Counted from the first letter of the stretch, positions 34,005 to 43,055 are shown. The stretch is DNA of 64,000 bases from Peribacillus deserti (GCF_002863585.1 NZ_PGUY01000021.1:60662-124661), one strand, 5' to 3'. Program-made: numbers and translations. Notes: generated by a model from the sequence alone, not told the origin.

Positions 34005-34142
34005 GGTTATATCCCTCCATCGAAGTTAGTAGGGTGAAAGTTCACACCAGACTTAGTTTTCCGAATCTCTGCGATTTTACACAGAAGTTTGAAGGGAAAC
34101 CATGAATTTTGACGAATTATAAGTAAACGGGAGGGTCCACAT

Positions 34143-35150
34143 TTGAGATATAATCTAGAACCACTCATTCACTGGGTTGAAGAGATTAAAGAACGAAATC
34201 AAAGTTCCGCTGCAGGTTTGGTTATAATGAAGGATAATCAGTTAATTCTGGAACACTACAGCGGCTTTCATTCTAATACCGCTCCTTCCAGGCGTGTCAC
34301 GGCTGAATCACAATTTAACATTGCATCGGCCAGAAAATCCTATCTTGGGCTGGCGGTGGCATATGCCTTATACGAAAGGAAAATTAACAGCCTTGATGAT
34401 TATGCTGCAGATTATATAGAGGATATTGATCCTTATTTACTGGGGAAAAGCACGATCCGCCATTTTATCAGCCATTCCCATGGACTGCATGTAACAGAGG
34501 ATGGCACCATATTTAGAGAATTTGCGCCTGGTGAAAACTGGGCATACAGAGGAATAAATGTATGGGCCATAACTCGTCTCATTAATAAGCTGTATGGGAA
34601 AAACTTTCCTGAACTGCTTTCAGAAAGAGTTTTTATACCATCAGGCTGGAATCAGACCGGCTGGCATACAGAGGAAGCTGATGAGCTGGTAAAGGTTATC
34701 GTAGACCCGGCCGAAGCTGGAACCCATAAGCTGGGTGATAGTAAGGACGGTTCCCAATCAAATCTTCACGTATCAGCGAGAGAATTTGCTTATTGGGGGA
34801 ATCTTCATTTGAACCAAGGGCGTATAAATGGCATACAGATTGTACCTAATGAAGTTATTCGGCTTGCCACAACCGTACAAAGTCCTCACTATAAAAATTC
34901 AGATCTTCCTTATAACGGTTTGTTCTGGTATGTTCAAGCTGCCCCTGCAGCAAGAAGTGAACTTGGAAGCAGAGTGCCAAAGGGCTCTTATCAAATTTTA
35001 GGGGTAACCGGACCCACCATATTAGTAATTCCTGAGTATAACGTGGTCGTCGCAAAGATGTACAACAAACGCTATAATTATGGCGCCGGAAACTACTTGT
35101 ATTATTTAAGAGAATTCAGCAATCTGGTTTCGGATGTCTTCAGTAAATAA
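34143..35150 (+). CDS. Serine hydrolase, beta-lactamase/PBP class C family
   Basis: A 335-residue protein of the class C beta-lactamase-like fold. The nucleophile motif SxxK is S-A-R-K in NIASARKSYLGLAVA, and a Tyr-containing motif (WAYRGINVW) lies about 80 residues later. There is no signal peptide, so a cytosolic esterase or D-aminopeptidase-like role is as likely as an antibiotic target. The TTG start follows GGGAGGGTCCACAT. The 3' end overlaps the convergent ogt gene by 11 bp. Confidence 0.8.
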   Translation: MRYNLEPLIHWVEEIKERNQSSAAGLVIMKDNQLILEHYSGFHSNTAPSRRVTAESQFNIASARKSYLGLAVAYALYERKINSLDDYAADYIEDIDPYLLGKSTIRHFISHSHGLHVTEDGTIFREFAPGENWAYRGINVWAITRLINKLYGKNFPELLSERVFIPSGWNQTGWHTEEADELVKVIVDPAEAGTHKLGDSKDGSQSNLHVSAREFAYWGNLHLNQGRINGIQIVPNEVIRLATTVQSPHYKNSDLPYNGLFWYVQAAPAARSELGSRVPKGSYQILGVTGPTILVIPEYNVVVAKMYNKRYNYGAGNYLYYLREFSNLVSDVFSK

Positions 35151-35652
35151 CACCAGCCCGATCAGACAGATGATTGGGTTTTGTTTGTGCAGCCAGCTTC
35201 TTTTCATGGTTTAAAAGCCATTCTTTGCGCCATAGTCCATCGGAATAACCTGTGAGCTGTCCGCGTGAGCCAACCACACGGTGGCAGGGAATGATGATCA
35301 GGAACTTATTCTTACTATTTGCGTTCCCAACCGCCCGCACGGCTTTTTCACTCCCCGTTTCATATGCAATGTCACTGTAGGTCCGCGTTTTTCCAAATTT
35401 AATCGTACTAACTTGTTGCCATACCTTTTTCTGAAAAGCAGTGCCATTTATGTCTAGAGGGAGAGAAAAAGAAATTCTATTGCCGGTAAAGTATTCAGCC
35501 ATTTGAGTTATGGCTTCGACTATTATTGGATGGTTTGAATGTTGAACTTCTTCTGGTATGTCTGTATTTGAGAAACGAATGGATAAAATGGCATTGTTAT
35601 CTGCTTCAATTTTTAGCAGCCCAATAGGAGACTTAAAAATTCCTGTATACAT
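35140..35652 (-). CDS. ogt: O6-alkylguanine-DNA alkyltransferase (Ogt)
   Basis: A 170-residue methylated-DNA-protein-cysteine methyltransferase. The suicide Cys is in IIPCHRVVGS, preceded by the helix-turn-helix (VSTIKFGKTRTYSDIA, KAVRAVGNANSKN). It moves the alkyl group from guanine O6 to itself. The start at 35652 (MYTGIFKSPIG) has TTGGAGGTGTTACT directly upstream, and the longer frame to 35724 lacks such a site. It is monocistronic and convergent with the serine hydrolase. Confidence 0.93.
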   Translation of the reverse strand: MYTGIFKSPIGLLKIEADNNAILSIRFSNTDIPEEVQHSNHPIIVEAITQMAEYFTGNRISFSLPLDINGTAFQKKVWQQVSTIKFGKTRTYSDIAYETGSEKAVRAVGNANSKNKFLIIIPCHRVVGSRGQLTGYSDGLWRKEWLLNHEKKLAAQTKPNHLSDRAGVIY

Positions 35653-36060
35653 AGTAACACCTCCAAGTCTAGCAGTATTTGAACATCTTACTTCGATTTT
35701 ACTAAAAACATCCACATAGGGCATCTTGATTCTTGCTCATTAATTTAAATTATGGGTGAAAAATCTATTGTTGCTTTAAGCTTTATAATGATTAAAGCGG
35801 ACGGGGTGGGGCTCCTGCGGGTCAAGGGAGAAATCCCGAAACCCGCGGAAAGCAAGTGCCTGCTTACTGCATAAAACAGGCACGACCTAAGCTTAATTAT
35901 AATTAAAAGGGCGGGGAACACTACATATGGTAATCCAGCTTTATATTATTTTTTAAGGCATTTAATTTGCTATCAAAGATTGGCAAATGTAAAAATGTAA
36001 AGTATCCCATTATGAACACTAAGGATTTTTTCATAGGGAATGTACAGGAAAGGAAGTTAT
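35653..36060. other. Intergenic region with a short repeat relic
   Basis: About 408 bp between the divergent ogt and namA. A GC-rich stretch at about 35797-35868 (GCGGACGGGGTGGGGCTCCT, ACCCGCGGAAAGC) resembles the GC-rich arm of the MITE families but lacks termini. The remainder is AT-rich and holds no gene. Confidence 0.4.
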
Positions 36061-37086
36061 ATGATGACCACTTTATTAGATTCCTTTGAAATAAAAGGGC
36101 TAAAATTAAAAAACCGTATCGTTATGCCGCCAATGTGCCAATATTCCGTAAAAGCGAAGGATGGAATACCAAATGACTGGCATTATACTCATTATACCAG
36201 CCGGGCGGTTGGGGGAACCGGACTAATTATTATAGAAATGACCGATGTGGAACCGGATGGCCGTATTACAGATTTTGATCTGGGGATCTGGTCTAATGAT
36301 CATATTCCGGCGTTCAAAAGGATTATCGAATCATGCCAGAGCTACGGTGCCAAGGTGGGCATTCAAATCGCCCATGCCGGGAGAAAAGCTGAAGATGCTG
36401 AGGTACCCGTTTCTTCATCTTCCATCCAGTTTTCAGATCGCTATAAACAGCCGAGGGAATTAACAACAGAAGAAGTGAAAGAAATGGTCGGTAAATTTGA
36501 AGCAGGGTTTAGAAGGGCCGTACAAGCAGGTGTTGATACTATTGAAATTCATGGGGCTCATGGCTATCTGATTCATCAATTTCAATCACCTCTTACAAAT
36601 AAAAGAACGGATGTGTACGGGGAAGATAAAGCCCGTTTCGGCGTAGAAATCATTGAAGCGGCAAAACGTGTTATGCCGGAATCCATGCCGCTGATCCTCC
36701 GCATTTCAGCAGTTGAGTATGCTGAAGGAGGGTATGACCTTGATTATTCGATCGAGCTGATTAAGCGTTATAAAGAAGCTGGAGTGGATATTCTGCATGT
36801 ATCATCAGGCGGTGAAGGAACCTCAGGACCAGCATCAGCCGGTCCAGGATACCAGCTTGATTTCTCAGCTGCAGTAAGAGAAGCCGTAAACATTCCAACC
36901 ATAGCAGTAGGCCGTATGGAAGATTATGATTTAAGTGAACAAGCCATCAGAGAAGGAAAAGCGGACTTGGTAGCAGTAGGCAGGGGTATGCTGCGCAATC
37001 CTTACTGGGCTAATGAAGCATCACTTGTACTTGGCGGAGATCCATTAACCCCGGAACAATACAGGGCGGGGTACAGCATCCGCTAA
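36061..37086 (+). CDS. namA: NADPH dehydrogenase NamA/YqjM (old yellow enzyme)
   Basis: A 341-residue FMN-dependent ene-reductase of the YqjM type. PMCQYS near residue 25 contains the Cys that tunes the flavin, HAGRKA and the catalytic pair in EIHGAHGYLIHQFQSPLTNKR follow, and VGRGMLRNPYW binds phosphate. It reduces activated C=C bonds and some nitro compounds. ATG 36061 follows CAGGAAAGGAAGTTAT. The frame is open to 36040. It is a single gene, with possible remnants of a regulator downstream. Confidence 0.92.
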   Translation: MMTTLLDSFEIKGLKLKNRIVMPPMCQYSVKAKDGIPNDWHYTHYTSRAVGGTGLIIIEMTDVEPDGRITDFDLGIWSNDHIPAFKRIIESCQSYGAKVGIQIAHAGRKAEDAEVPVSSSSIQFSDRYKQPRELTTEEVKEMVGKFEAGFRRAVQAGVDTIEIHGAHGYLIHQFQSPLTNKRTDVYGEDKARFGVEIIEAAKRVMPESMPLILRISAVEYAEGGYDLDYSIELIKRYKEAGVDILHVSSGGEGTSGPASAGPGYQLDFSAAVREAVNIPTIAVGRMEDYDLSEQAIREGKADLVAVGRGMLRNPYWANEASLVLGGDPLTPEQYRAGYSIR

Positions 37087-37344
37087 TGGTTTTTTATAAA
37101 AAGATTATGTAAACCTTTTTACTTATTGTGGGGAACCAGGCCATAATAGAGGATTAGCTCATTATTGCAGGAAATTAGGGGAGGCAGCTATTGCCCTTCA
37201 AGGATTAAAAGGAACAACTCCTAGAAAAAATGGGCATGCTTCAGAAAATGACTGAATGGGAGACATCTGAAAAGGATTCTGCCAAGGGTTTTATTTACTT
37301 CGGGATGGAATATACATGACTTTTGGGATAATGAATGATGATTA
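37087..37344 (+). other. Coding debris downstream of namA
   Basis: Two short stop-free pieces in different frames, one with GEAAIALQGLKGTTPRKNGH and one with LLEKMGMLQKMTEWETSEKD to TGA 37317-37319, suggest a degraded gene. The second piece resembles the C-terminal coiled coil of MerR-type regulators, often found beside namA-like genes. This is a weak reading. Confidence 0.3.
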
Positions 37345-37622
37345 AGATATACGAACGATTTTCGAGACATATGCACGATTTATAATATATATGGACGATT
37401 ATCGTAATATATGCACGATTCCTGAGATAAAGGATTTTTGGGATATATTAGAGTCTTAAGATATACGAACGAATTTCGGGATATGAGTACCCTTCTTGGA
37501 TATATGGACGGTTTGTGGACCCTTCCTGGATATATGAACTATTTTTGAGATATATGCACGATTTTTAGGGTATATGCACGATTTCTGGGATATATGAACG
37601 ATTTTAGGAATATATGCACGTT
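37345..37622. repeat. Degenerate tandem array with 20-bp period
   Basis: The core TATATGNACG recurs at 37531, 37551, 37571, 37591 and 37611, exactly 20 bp apart. A first block has ACGAACGATT, ATGCACGATT, ATGGACGATT and ATGCACGATT at 37351, 37371, 37391 and 37411, again at 20 bp. Between the blocks the units are more diverged. The apparent minus-strand ORF here is a by-product of the repeat. Confidence 0.8.
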
Positions 37623-37666
37623 TCATGGATGGACAGTGAGATCTGCATTCTTTTTTGAACAAAGGT

Positions 37667-37699
37667 AAAAACGGCTGCCAGATCCGGCAGCCGTTTTTA
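37667..37699. terminator. Bidirectional terminator
   Basis: AAAAACGGCTGCC (37667-37679) pairs with GGCAGCCGTTTTT (37686-37698). It serves the exporter gene read from the right. Confidence 0.9.
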
Positions 37700-37775
37700 A
37701 CTATGGATAGCAAATGTTCGTAATTACTATTTTTACCTCGTAATTTTTAAAGTTTTCGCTTGGATCTGTCCCAGC

Positions 37776-39305
37776 TTAGTCTAATAACTTCTTCGCCCCT
37801 CCGCGAAGACCAGGTCTGGAATCAGTCTTTTCTCGGGGGCGGGATATGATGTTCTCTCTTGGTGATGTGCGTTTGATAAAGAAGGCCAATATAAATGCAG
37901 CTGCTGTAAGCCATGCTGCGATATAAAATGCATCATTTACCCCCATGACGGTTCCCTGGTTGATGGCTGCAGCTATTTCTCCTTTGTCAGCTGGTGAAAT
38001 TTGCTGGAGGCGGATTATTTCCTTTACATGCTGTGCGCCGTTATTAGTCATAATGGATACAAAAAAGGCCATGCCGACTGCACCAGCAATCATTCTAAGC
38101 GTGTTGACCATGGCTGTGCCATATCTGTTTAAATCCAAGGAAAGTTCGTTTAATCCGGCTGTAAATATAGGCATCATCAAGAGAGACATTCCTAACATGC
38201 GAGCTGTATAGATGGTGACGACGTAATTAAATGAAGTATCGGTGTGCAGCCTGCTTAATCCAAACGTAGTAATGACCGTAATTCCAAGACCTATCACAGC
38301 CAGCCACTTTGCGCCATATTTATCAAATAACCTGCCGGTAATAGGGGACATGATGCCCATCACTATTCCCCCGGGAAGAAGCAGTAATCCGGACATCAAT
38401 GGAGAAAAGCCGCGGACATTCTGCATGTAAATAGGCATTAAAATCATTCCCGAGAACATCGCCATAGTCACAATAATATTAATGATGGTCGTTAATGTGA
38501 AGATGCGGTACCGAAAAATCCGAAATTCGAGGATAGGAGCTTCCACCCGTAACTGCCTCCAGACAAAGAGACTCAAACTGATCCCGCTTACCGCAAACAT
38601 TGCAGCTACTTCCATACTGGCCCAGCCTTTTGTACCAGCTTCGGTAAAGGCATAGAGAATGCCTCCAAATCCTATGGTTGATAAAATCACGCCAAGGATA
38701 TCAAGCTTAGGCCGGCCGACTTCGGTCACATTTTTCACTATGAAAATGGCCGCAGCAAAATTAAGAAAAGCAATAGGAAAGATAATAAAAAAGAGAACTC
38801 TCCAGGAGTAGGTCTGGACGACCCAGCCTGCTAAGGTTGGACCGACAGCTGGGGCAAAGTTCATCGCAATCCCAAAAATCCCCATTGCATACCCTCGGCG
38901 GTTGGGAGGAAATAAAGTGAAGATCACATTGGTTATAAGCGGAAAAAGTATGCCGGCTCCAGCAGCCTGTACCACACGCCCGATCAGAATGATTGAAAAG
39001 GAAGGTGCAATTCCACAGATCAATGTTCCAGCAGCGAAGAGCCCCATGGAAGCCAGATAAAGCTGCCTGGTCGTAAACCTGTTCATCAAGTAGGCAGTTA
39101 CAGGAATAACGATTCCATTTACAAGCATAAAAATGGTCGTCAGCCAATTTGCTGTTGCTGCTGATATATGCATCTGATTCATGATTTGCGGAAGTGCTAT
39201 GTTGATCAGTGTTTGATTTAAAAAAGCGGCAACTGCACCGGCTATCATTACTGCAAATATAGGCCCAATACGAAAAGATGCATTCACTGTTTCGTTTTTA
39301 CTCAT
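37776..39305 (-). CDS. DHA2-family MFS multidrug exporter (EmrB/QacA type)
   Basis: A 509-residue, 14-helix proton antiporter. Motif A appears in loop 2-3 (NRFTTRQLYLASMG) and motif C-like RVVQAAGAGILFPL and GVILSTIG segments follow. A C-terminal Arg-rich tail ends the protein. It should export lipophilic drugs. An in-frame GTG six codons upstream (39323) is the other possible start. AGGTGG lies between the two choices, so the start is uncertain. No TetR regulator is adjacent. Confidence 0.88.
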   Translation of the reverse strand: MSKNETVNASFRIGPIFAVMIAGAVAAFLNQTLINIALPQIMNQMHISAATANWLTTIFMLVNGIVIPVTAYLMNRFTTRQLYLASMGLFAAGTLICGIAPSFSIILIGRVVQAAGAGILFPLITNVIFTLFPPNRRGYAMGIFGIAMNFAPAVGPTLAGWVVQTYSWRVLFFIIFPIAFLNFAAAIFIVKNVTEVGRPKLDILGVILSTIGFGGILYAFTEAGTKGWASMEVAAMFAVSGISLSLFVWRQLRVEAPILEFRIFRYRIFTLTTIINIIVTMAMFSGMILMPIYMQNVRGFSPLMSGLLLLPGGIVMGIMSPITGRLFDKYGAKWLAVIGLGITVITTFGLSRLHTDTSFNYVVTIYTARMLGMSLLMMPIFTAGLNELSLDLNRYGTAMVNTLRMIAGAVGMAFFVSIMTNNGAQHVKEIIRLQQISPADKGEIAAAINQGTVMGVNDAFYIAAWLTAAAFILAFFIKRTSPRENIISRPREKTDSRPGLRGGAKKLLD

Positions 39306-39702
39306 AAAATTTTTAAGCACCACCTATGTATGAAATACAGTTTACGAAATAAGCCCTGCAATTTATAGTTCCCAGCCCAGAGAGCTTTAAATCCAGCCAA
39401 AGAAAATTAAAATAAATTTGTTAGGTATGGTAAATTGAACTGCGGCGCCTGAGAGCTCCATTACTGAACCCATAGGAAGTTTCCTCGCGTAACCCTTGCA
39501 AGCCCATTGGTTACTTCCGGGGGAAACGGGGTCGCTAGGAGCCTAATCTTGATGGCCAAAGCAGTCTGCATCCAGACTGTTTGATATTAATCATTCATGC
39601 AAACAATTCCCTGCCTTCAACATCAATTGCCCATCCTTCGTTTAAAACGTTTCCATTCTTTCGTGCGTCTCATATGATATCGCAGAAAGGAGGAGTCTTT
39701 TT
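39306..39702. other. Leader region with candidate structured RNA
   Basis: Between the exporter and the 39703 gene lies a compact paired segment: GCTCC (39455-39459) with GGAGC (39538-39542) encloses GGAA (39475-39478) with TTCC (39515-39518) and GTAACC (39489-39494) with GGTTAC (39509-39514). An alternative pairing of GTTTCC (39479-39484) with GGAAAC (39522-39527) is also possible. It matches no riboswitch class I know. Either strand could be transcribed. Confidence 0.4.
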
Positions 39703-40254
39703 TTGCAGAGAATTGTAATTTACAGAGATTTTAGGGGTTACGTGGCCAAACCATTGGTACAGAAGTGGCTTCATATTATGAAACTTATATCTGATAAACT
39801 GTTCCTGAATGATCATGCGAAATGGATGAAAATTGATAGTATAAAAAAAGACGAATCACTTCCCTTTACTTTTTTTAAAGAAACCGACGGGAATTTTATA
39901 TTCCGGCTTGAATATCAAAGATTGGTAAATCCTGCTCCTGAGCTAATAAATGCCATCGAATTTCTCTTAATTCAAGGAAATGTACAGGGTGAAAAACATG
40001 AAATAAGCGGGGAAAATCGGGAATTGACCTTATTCAATAATGGGTCTGATGCCGCTCGGGAAAATACTGAAGAACCGGACTCCTTCTACCTGTTATTGCA
40101 GAAGGAAATGATGCTGGGAAAGCTGGCATTGCTTCTTGATAAGGTGGAGAATGCAAAAGAGTGCGGGGATACATCGCAGACAGAAAAGGTTAAGGATGAG
40201 ATTTTGCAGCACGTGCAGGCTATTAATATGTTTACTCAACCCCACAAAGGCTGA
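39703..40254 (+). CDS. Hypothetical protein, 183 aa
   Basis: I do not recognise this protein. It is soluble, with an N-terminal mixed domain (about 1-110, including KWLHIMKLISDKLFLNDHAK and GNFIFRLEYQRLVNP) and an acidic C-terminal helical part (LLLQKEMMLGKLALLLDKVE, about 130-180). TTG 39703 lies behind AAAGGAGGAG with good spacing. It is followed by the Cys-rich copper-type protein after 97 bp but has its own ribosome site. Codon use looks ordinary for the window. Confidence 0.65.
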   Translation: MQRIVIYRDFRGYVAKPLVQKWLHIMKLISDKLFLNDHAKWMKIDSIKKDESLPFTFFKETDGNFIFRLEYQRLVNPAPELINAIEFLLIQGNVQGEKHEISGENRELTLFNNGSDAARENTEEPDSFYLLLQKEMMLGKLALLLDKVENAKECGDTSQTEKVKDEILQHVQAINMFTQPHKG

Positions 40255-40324
40255 TATGAATTTATATTCTGTCCCTTCTTTTTACCTGAATATTACAGAA
40301 ATCCCTTTCATATATTGTACACGT

Positions 40325-40339
40325 AAGAAGTAACTTCTT
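40325..40339. promoter_or_regulatory. Palindrome before the Cys-rich gene
   Basis: AAGAAGT-A-ACTTCTT is a perfect 7-1-7 inverted repeat ending just before the GGAGGGATCGAG ribosome site. It could be an operator or block translation as a hairpin. Confidence 0.4.
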
Positions 40340-40351
40340 GGAGGGATCGAG

Positions 40352-40705
40352 ATGAGTGCACCTGTGGCATCAAGTGAAAGATTAAGAACTTACTTAAGAG
40401 AGTGTGCAGAAGCTTGTAATGCATGTGCAGAAGCCTGTGAGTACTGTTATAGAGAATGCTTGCGCAGCGAAGATGTGAGAAGGGAAGCTTTGAGGCTTGT
40501 CAGAGATTGTGCAGATGTGTGTAACCTTGTCAGGCAGCTGATTACACGGGAAAGCCCTTATTCAAGAGTGTTATGCAGTGTTGCAGCTAATATCTGTGAC
40601 GCTTCTGCCAGGGCTTGTGAGCAATACGAGGATGATTACTGCCGGAGATGTGCAGAAGCGTGCCGGAGATGTGCTGACGCTTGCCGGGAGCTTTGTATTA
40701 ATTAA
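40352..40705 (+). CDS. Cys-rich four-helix copper-binding protein
   Basis: A 117-residue helical protein with 17 Cys, mostly in helix-compatible spacings (ECAEACNACAEACEYCYREC; CRRCAEACRRCADACRELC). This is the layout of the DUF326/Csp-like four-helix bundles that store Cu(I) within a Cys-lined core. It has no signal peptide, so it would act in the cytosol or spore. The ATG follows GGAGGGATCGAG. It is monocistronic with a palindrome upstream and a terminator downstream. Confidence 0.85.
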   Translation: MSAPVASSERLRTYLRECAEACNACAEACEYCYRECLRSEDVRREALRLVRDCADVCNLVRQLITRESPYSRVLCSVAANICDASARACEQYEDDYCRRCAEACRRCADACRELCIN

Positions 40706-40725
40706 TCAAATAAGGAAAATGTATG

Positions 40726-40755
40726 AAGATCCTCTGTTTTACGAGGATCTTTTAT
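40726..40755 (+). terminator. Terminator of the Cys-rich gene
   Basis: AAGATCCTC (40726-40734) pairs with GAGGATCTT (40743-40751), T-rich tail. Confidence 0.85.
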
Positions 40756-41043
40756 AATGTCTGCGGTCCTCCGATTTGTGAGTGAATAGTTGCCTGCTTT
40801 ATGGAAAGCTGATTCCTCAAGTAATACCTCACTATCTGCCTCCATAATGTTTAACTCTCCAAGTACAACTTACATTCCTTATAAATACCAGTACACTTTG
40901 GCAAAAAGCTGCCTTGCAATAAACATTTGGGTTTTTACCAAGGAAGGGCTTGAGCACTTGGCACCCATTCCAACCGGGCGAATATACTTTTTAGTGTAAT
41001 ACAGTTATTTGAACTGTAGCTCTCATCAACACAGGAGGAGAGG
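40756..41043. other. Intergenic region upstream of the sulfolactate operon
   Basis: This stretch has a 69-codon open frame from TTG 40790 without a ribosome site or recognisable motifs, which I do not call. Nothing else stands out. Confidence 0.4.
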
Positions 41044-41745
41044 GTGCAGGTGGGAATTCATATATTTCAAGGACATGAACCAGCACTGAAATCTTCATAT
41101 ATAAATGTGGTGATTGACGTGATACGCGCTTTTACGGTAACGCAATACGCGTTTATGAAAGGCGCTGAAGGAATTCTTCTCGCAGGCAGTGTGGAGGAGG
41201 CTTTCAAACTAAAGCAGAAAAATCCAGATTATCTTCTTGCTGGAGAGGTCGGCGGTCTCCCTATTTCAGGTTTTGACTTTGACAATTCACCTGCCAATGT
41301 GTTCAAGGCCGATCTAAGAAACAGATATTTGATTCAAAAGACTACAAACGGCGTCACGGCAACCTTGAACTCATTGGATGCTGAATATGTATTTGTGACT
41401 GGATTTTCAAATGCAAGAACCACCGCCGAGTTTATTAAAAATAAGCTGATAGGCCCTGCTCCTGATCAGTTGATCAATATAATCGCCTCACATCCGGATG
41501 GTGACGATGATCTTGCTTGTGCCGAGTATATTTCGGGCCTTTTGCATGGACCACGCAGTTGTACTGGAAAAGAGGCCGCAGATAGAATCGTAAATTCGGC
41601 GGCTGCTCAAAAATTTTTCGATGAAGCGAAGCCGCAGTTCAATCCAGAAGATATAGATCTTTGTATAAAGGAACGATCTTCAGGCTTTATTATGAAGGTC
41701 AGCTATAAAGACAGAATACCGATGATTGAGAGGGTAAGCGTGTGA
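41044..41745 (+). CDS. comB: 2-phosphosulfolactate phosphatase (ComB family)
   Basis: A 233-residue ComB-family phosphatase with NVVIDVIRAFTVTQYAF and the conserved LAGEVGGLPISGFDFDNSP loop. It removes phosphate from phosphosulfolactate to give 3-sulfolactate, a compound stored in Bacillus spores. The GTG at 41044 follows AGGAGG at 5 nt. A second GTG two codons on is also possible. The stop overlaps the comA start by 4 nt, so the enzymes of two successive steps are translationally coupled. Confidence 0.88.
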   Translation: MQVGIHIFQGHEPALKSSYINVVIDVIRAFTVTQYAFMKGAEGILLAGSVEEAFKLKQKNPDYLLAGEVGGLPISGFDFDNSPANVFKADLRNRYLIQKTTNGVTATLNSLDAEYVFVTGFSNARTTAEFIKNKLIGPAPDQLINIIASHPDGDDDLACAEYISGLLHGPRSCTGKEAADRIVNSAAAQKFFDEAKPQFNPEDIDLCIKERSSGFIMKVSYKDRIPMIERVSV

Positions 41746-42521
41746 ATATAGAGGGGCTCCATTTGCCTGAAAGGATATGCAAACCAAGGAAGCATGGAAT
41801 TACCATTTTAATTGATAACGGCGTGCCGTTCAATTTGTTTAAGGATACGATTGCCAGTGCAGGGCCATATATAGATTTCATTAAGTTTGGTTGGGGTACT
41901 TCGATTATTACCTCATGCCTGGAACAAAAAATCAGCTTCCTTGATGAAAATAATGTGGATTTTTTCTTTGGAGGAACTTTATTTGAAAAGTTTTTAAGCC
42001 AAAAGAAAGTAGATGAATATTACAATTTTTGTAAACGGTATGGATCAGCCTTCGTGGAGATCTCCAACGGGACAATTGATATCCCTAATCGGGAAAAAGC
42101 TAGATTTATTGAGGAATTTTCAAAAGATTTTATCGTGTTCAGCGAGGTCGGCCACAAAGATTCCGTGATTTCAAACACACTTCATTCCGAGGACTGGGTC
42201 CAATTCATACAAGAAGATTTGGAAGCCGGTGCCTATAAAGTGATTACGGAAGCCAGGGAGAGCGGTACAAGTGGTCTGTGTGATGAAAAAGGAGAAATGC
42301 GCTTCGACATTGTAGGCAGAATCAGAGAGGCAGGCATCTCATTAGCCAATATTATTTTTGAGGCTCCAAATAAAAAACTGCAGACGTCCTTCATAAAACT
42401 TGCGGGTCCGAATGTTAATTTGGCAAACATACCCTTCACTGATCCGATATCATTAGAAACACTCCGGCTGGGACTTCGCTCCGACACTTTTTATACGTTT
42501 CATGAGGGGGAATATGAATGA
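41742..42521 (+). CDS. comA: Phosphosulfolactate synthase (ComA)
   Basis: A 259-residue TIM-barrel enzyme that adds sulfite to phosphoenolpyruvate. The family segments KPRKHGITILIDNGVPFNL, FIKFGWGTS, VEISNGTIDIP and VITEARESGTSGLCD are all present. In archaea it starts coenzyme M synthesis, and in Bacillus it supplies spore sulfolactate. The start is GTG, overlapping comB by 4 nt, and the VOC gene overlaps its end by 4 nt, so all three form one compact operon. Confidence 0.92.
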   Translation: MNIEGLHLPERICKPRKHGITILIDNGVPFNLFKDTIASAGPYIDFIKFGWGTSIITSCLEQKISFLDENNVDFFFGGTLFEKFLSQKKVDEYYNFCKRYGSAFVEISNGTIDIPNREKARFIEEFSKDFIVFSEVGHKDSVISNTLHSEDWVQFIQEDLEAGAYKVITEARESGTSGLCDEKGEMRFDIVGRIREAGISLANIIFEAPNKKLQTSFIKLAGPNVNLANIPFTDPISLETLRLGLRSDTFYTFHEGEYE

Positions 42522-42916
42522 GAGATACAAACAAAGTTTTCCATCTGGCCATACCGTGTAAGGATCTGGATGAGACCGTAGATTTTTACGAGAAATTAGG
42601 CTGTACTCTTGCAAGAAGATATGACGACAGAGTTACTTTCAACTTTTTTGGCGATCAAGTGGTGTGCCATTTAAATCCAGAAAGCGTGGATGAACGTCCA
42701 AAAATGTATCCAAGGCATTATGGGATCACCTTTACAGATAAAGAAGAATTCGATCAAGCCCTTACTTTTGCCCAGGAACAGAAACTGCCCTTTTTCCAGG
42801 AGCTGATGATCCGGTTTAAGGGAAAGAAAGAAGAGCATGTTACGTTCTTTTTGATCGATCCTGCCAATAATTTGTTAGAGTTCAAGTACTATCACGATAT
42901 TGAAATGGTATATTAA
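42518..42916 (+). CDS. VOC-family (glyoxalase-like) protein
   Basis: A 132-residue single-domain VOC protein with paired beta-alpha-beta units. The likely metal ligands are His in FHLAIPCKDLDETVDFYEKL, His in YPRHYGITF and Glu in NNLLEFKYYHD. The family includes lyases, dioxygenases and thiol transferases, and the closest shape is the small predicted-dioxygenase group. It overlaps comA by 4 nt, so a role in sulfolactate handling is plausible but not shown. Confidence 0.8.
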   Translation: MRDTNKVFHLAIPCKDLDETVDFYEKLGCTLARRYDDRVTFNFFGDQVVCHLNPESVDERPKMYPRHYGITFTDKEEFDQALTFAQEQKLPFFQELMIRFKGKKEEHVTFFLIDPANNLLEFKYYHDIEMVY

Positions 42917-42926
42917 GCTGGTATCT

Positions 42927-42955
42927 GAGCCATTCCAAAAGGATGGCTTTTTTTT
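42927..42955 (+). terminator. Terminator of the comB-comA-VOC operon
   Basis: AGCCATTCC pairs with GGATGGCT, followed by eight T. Confidence 0.85.
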
Positions 42956-43055
42956 ATAAACAGAGTGGACAAGATGATTTAGGAGCAATTTATTTTTAAT
43001 TTTTCCTAATAGGTGGGATAATATCACTATCAACTGAAAGAGGAGAATTTCTGAT

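Noticed and set aside
37345..37713. CRISPR array or the 85-codon minus-strand ORF (37456-37713)
   Set aside because: The 20-bp period leaves no spacers, and the ORF is a translation of the repeat with no ribosome site.
40790..40999. 69-codon ORF
   Set aside because: TTG start without a ribosome site and no recognisable pattern.
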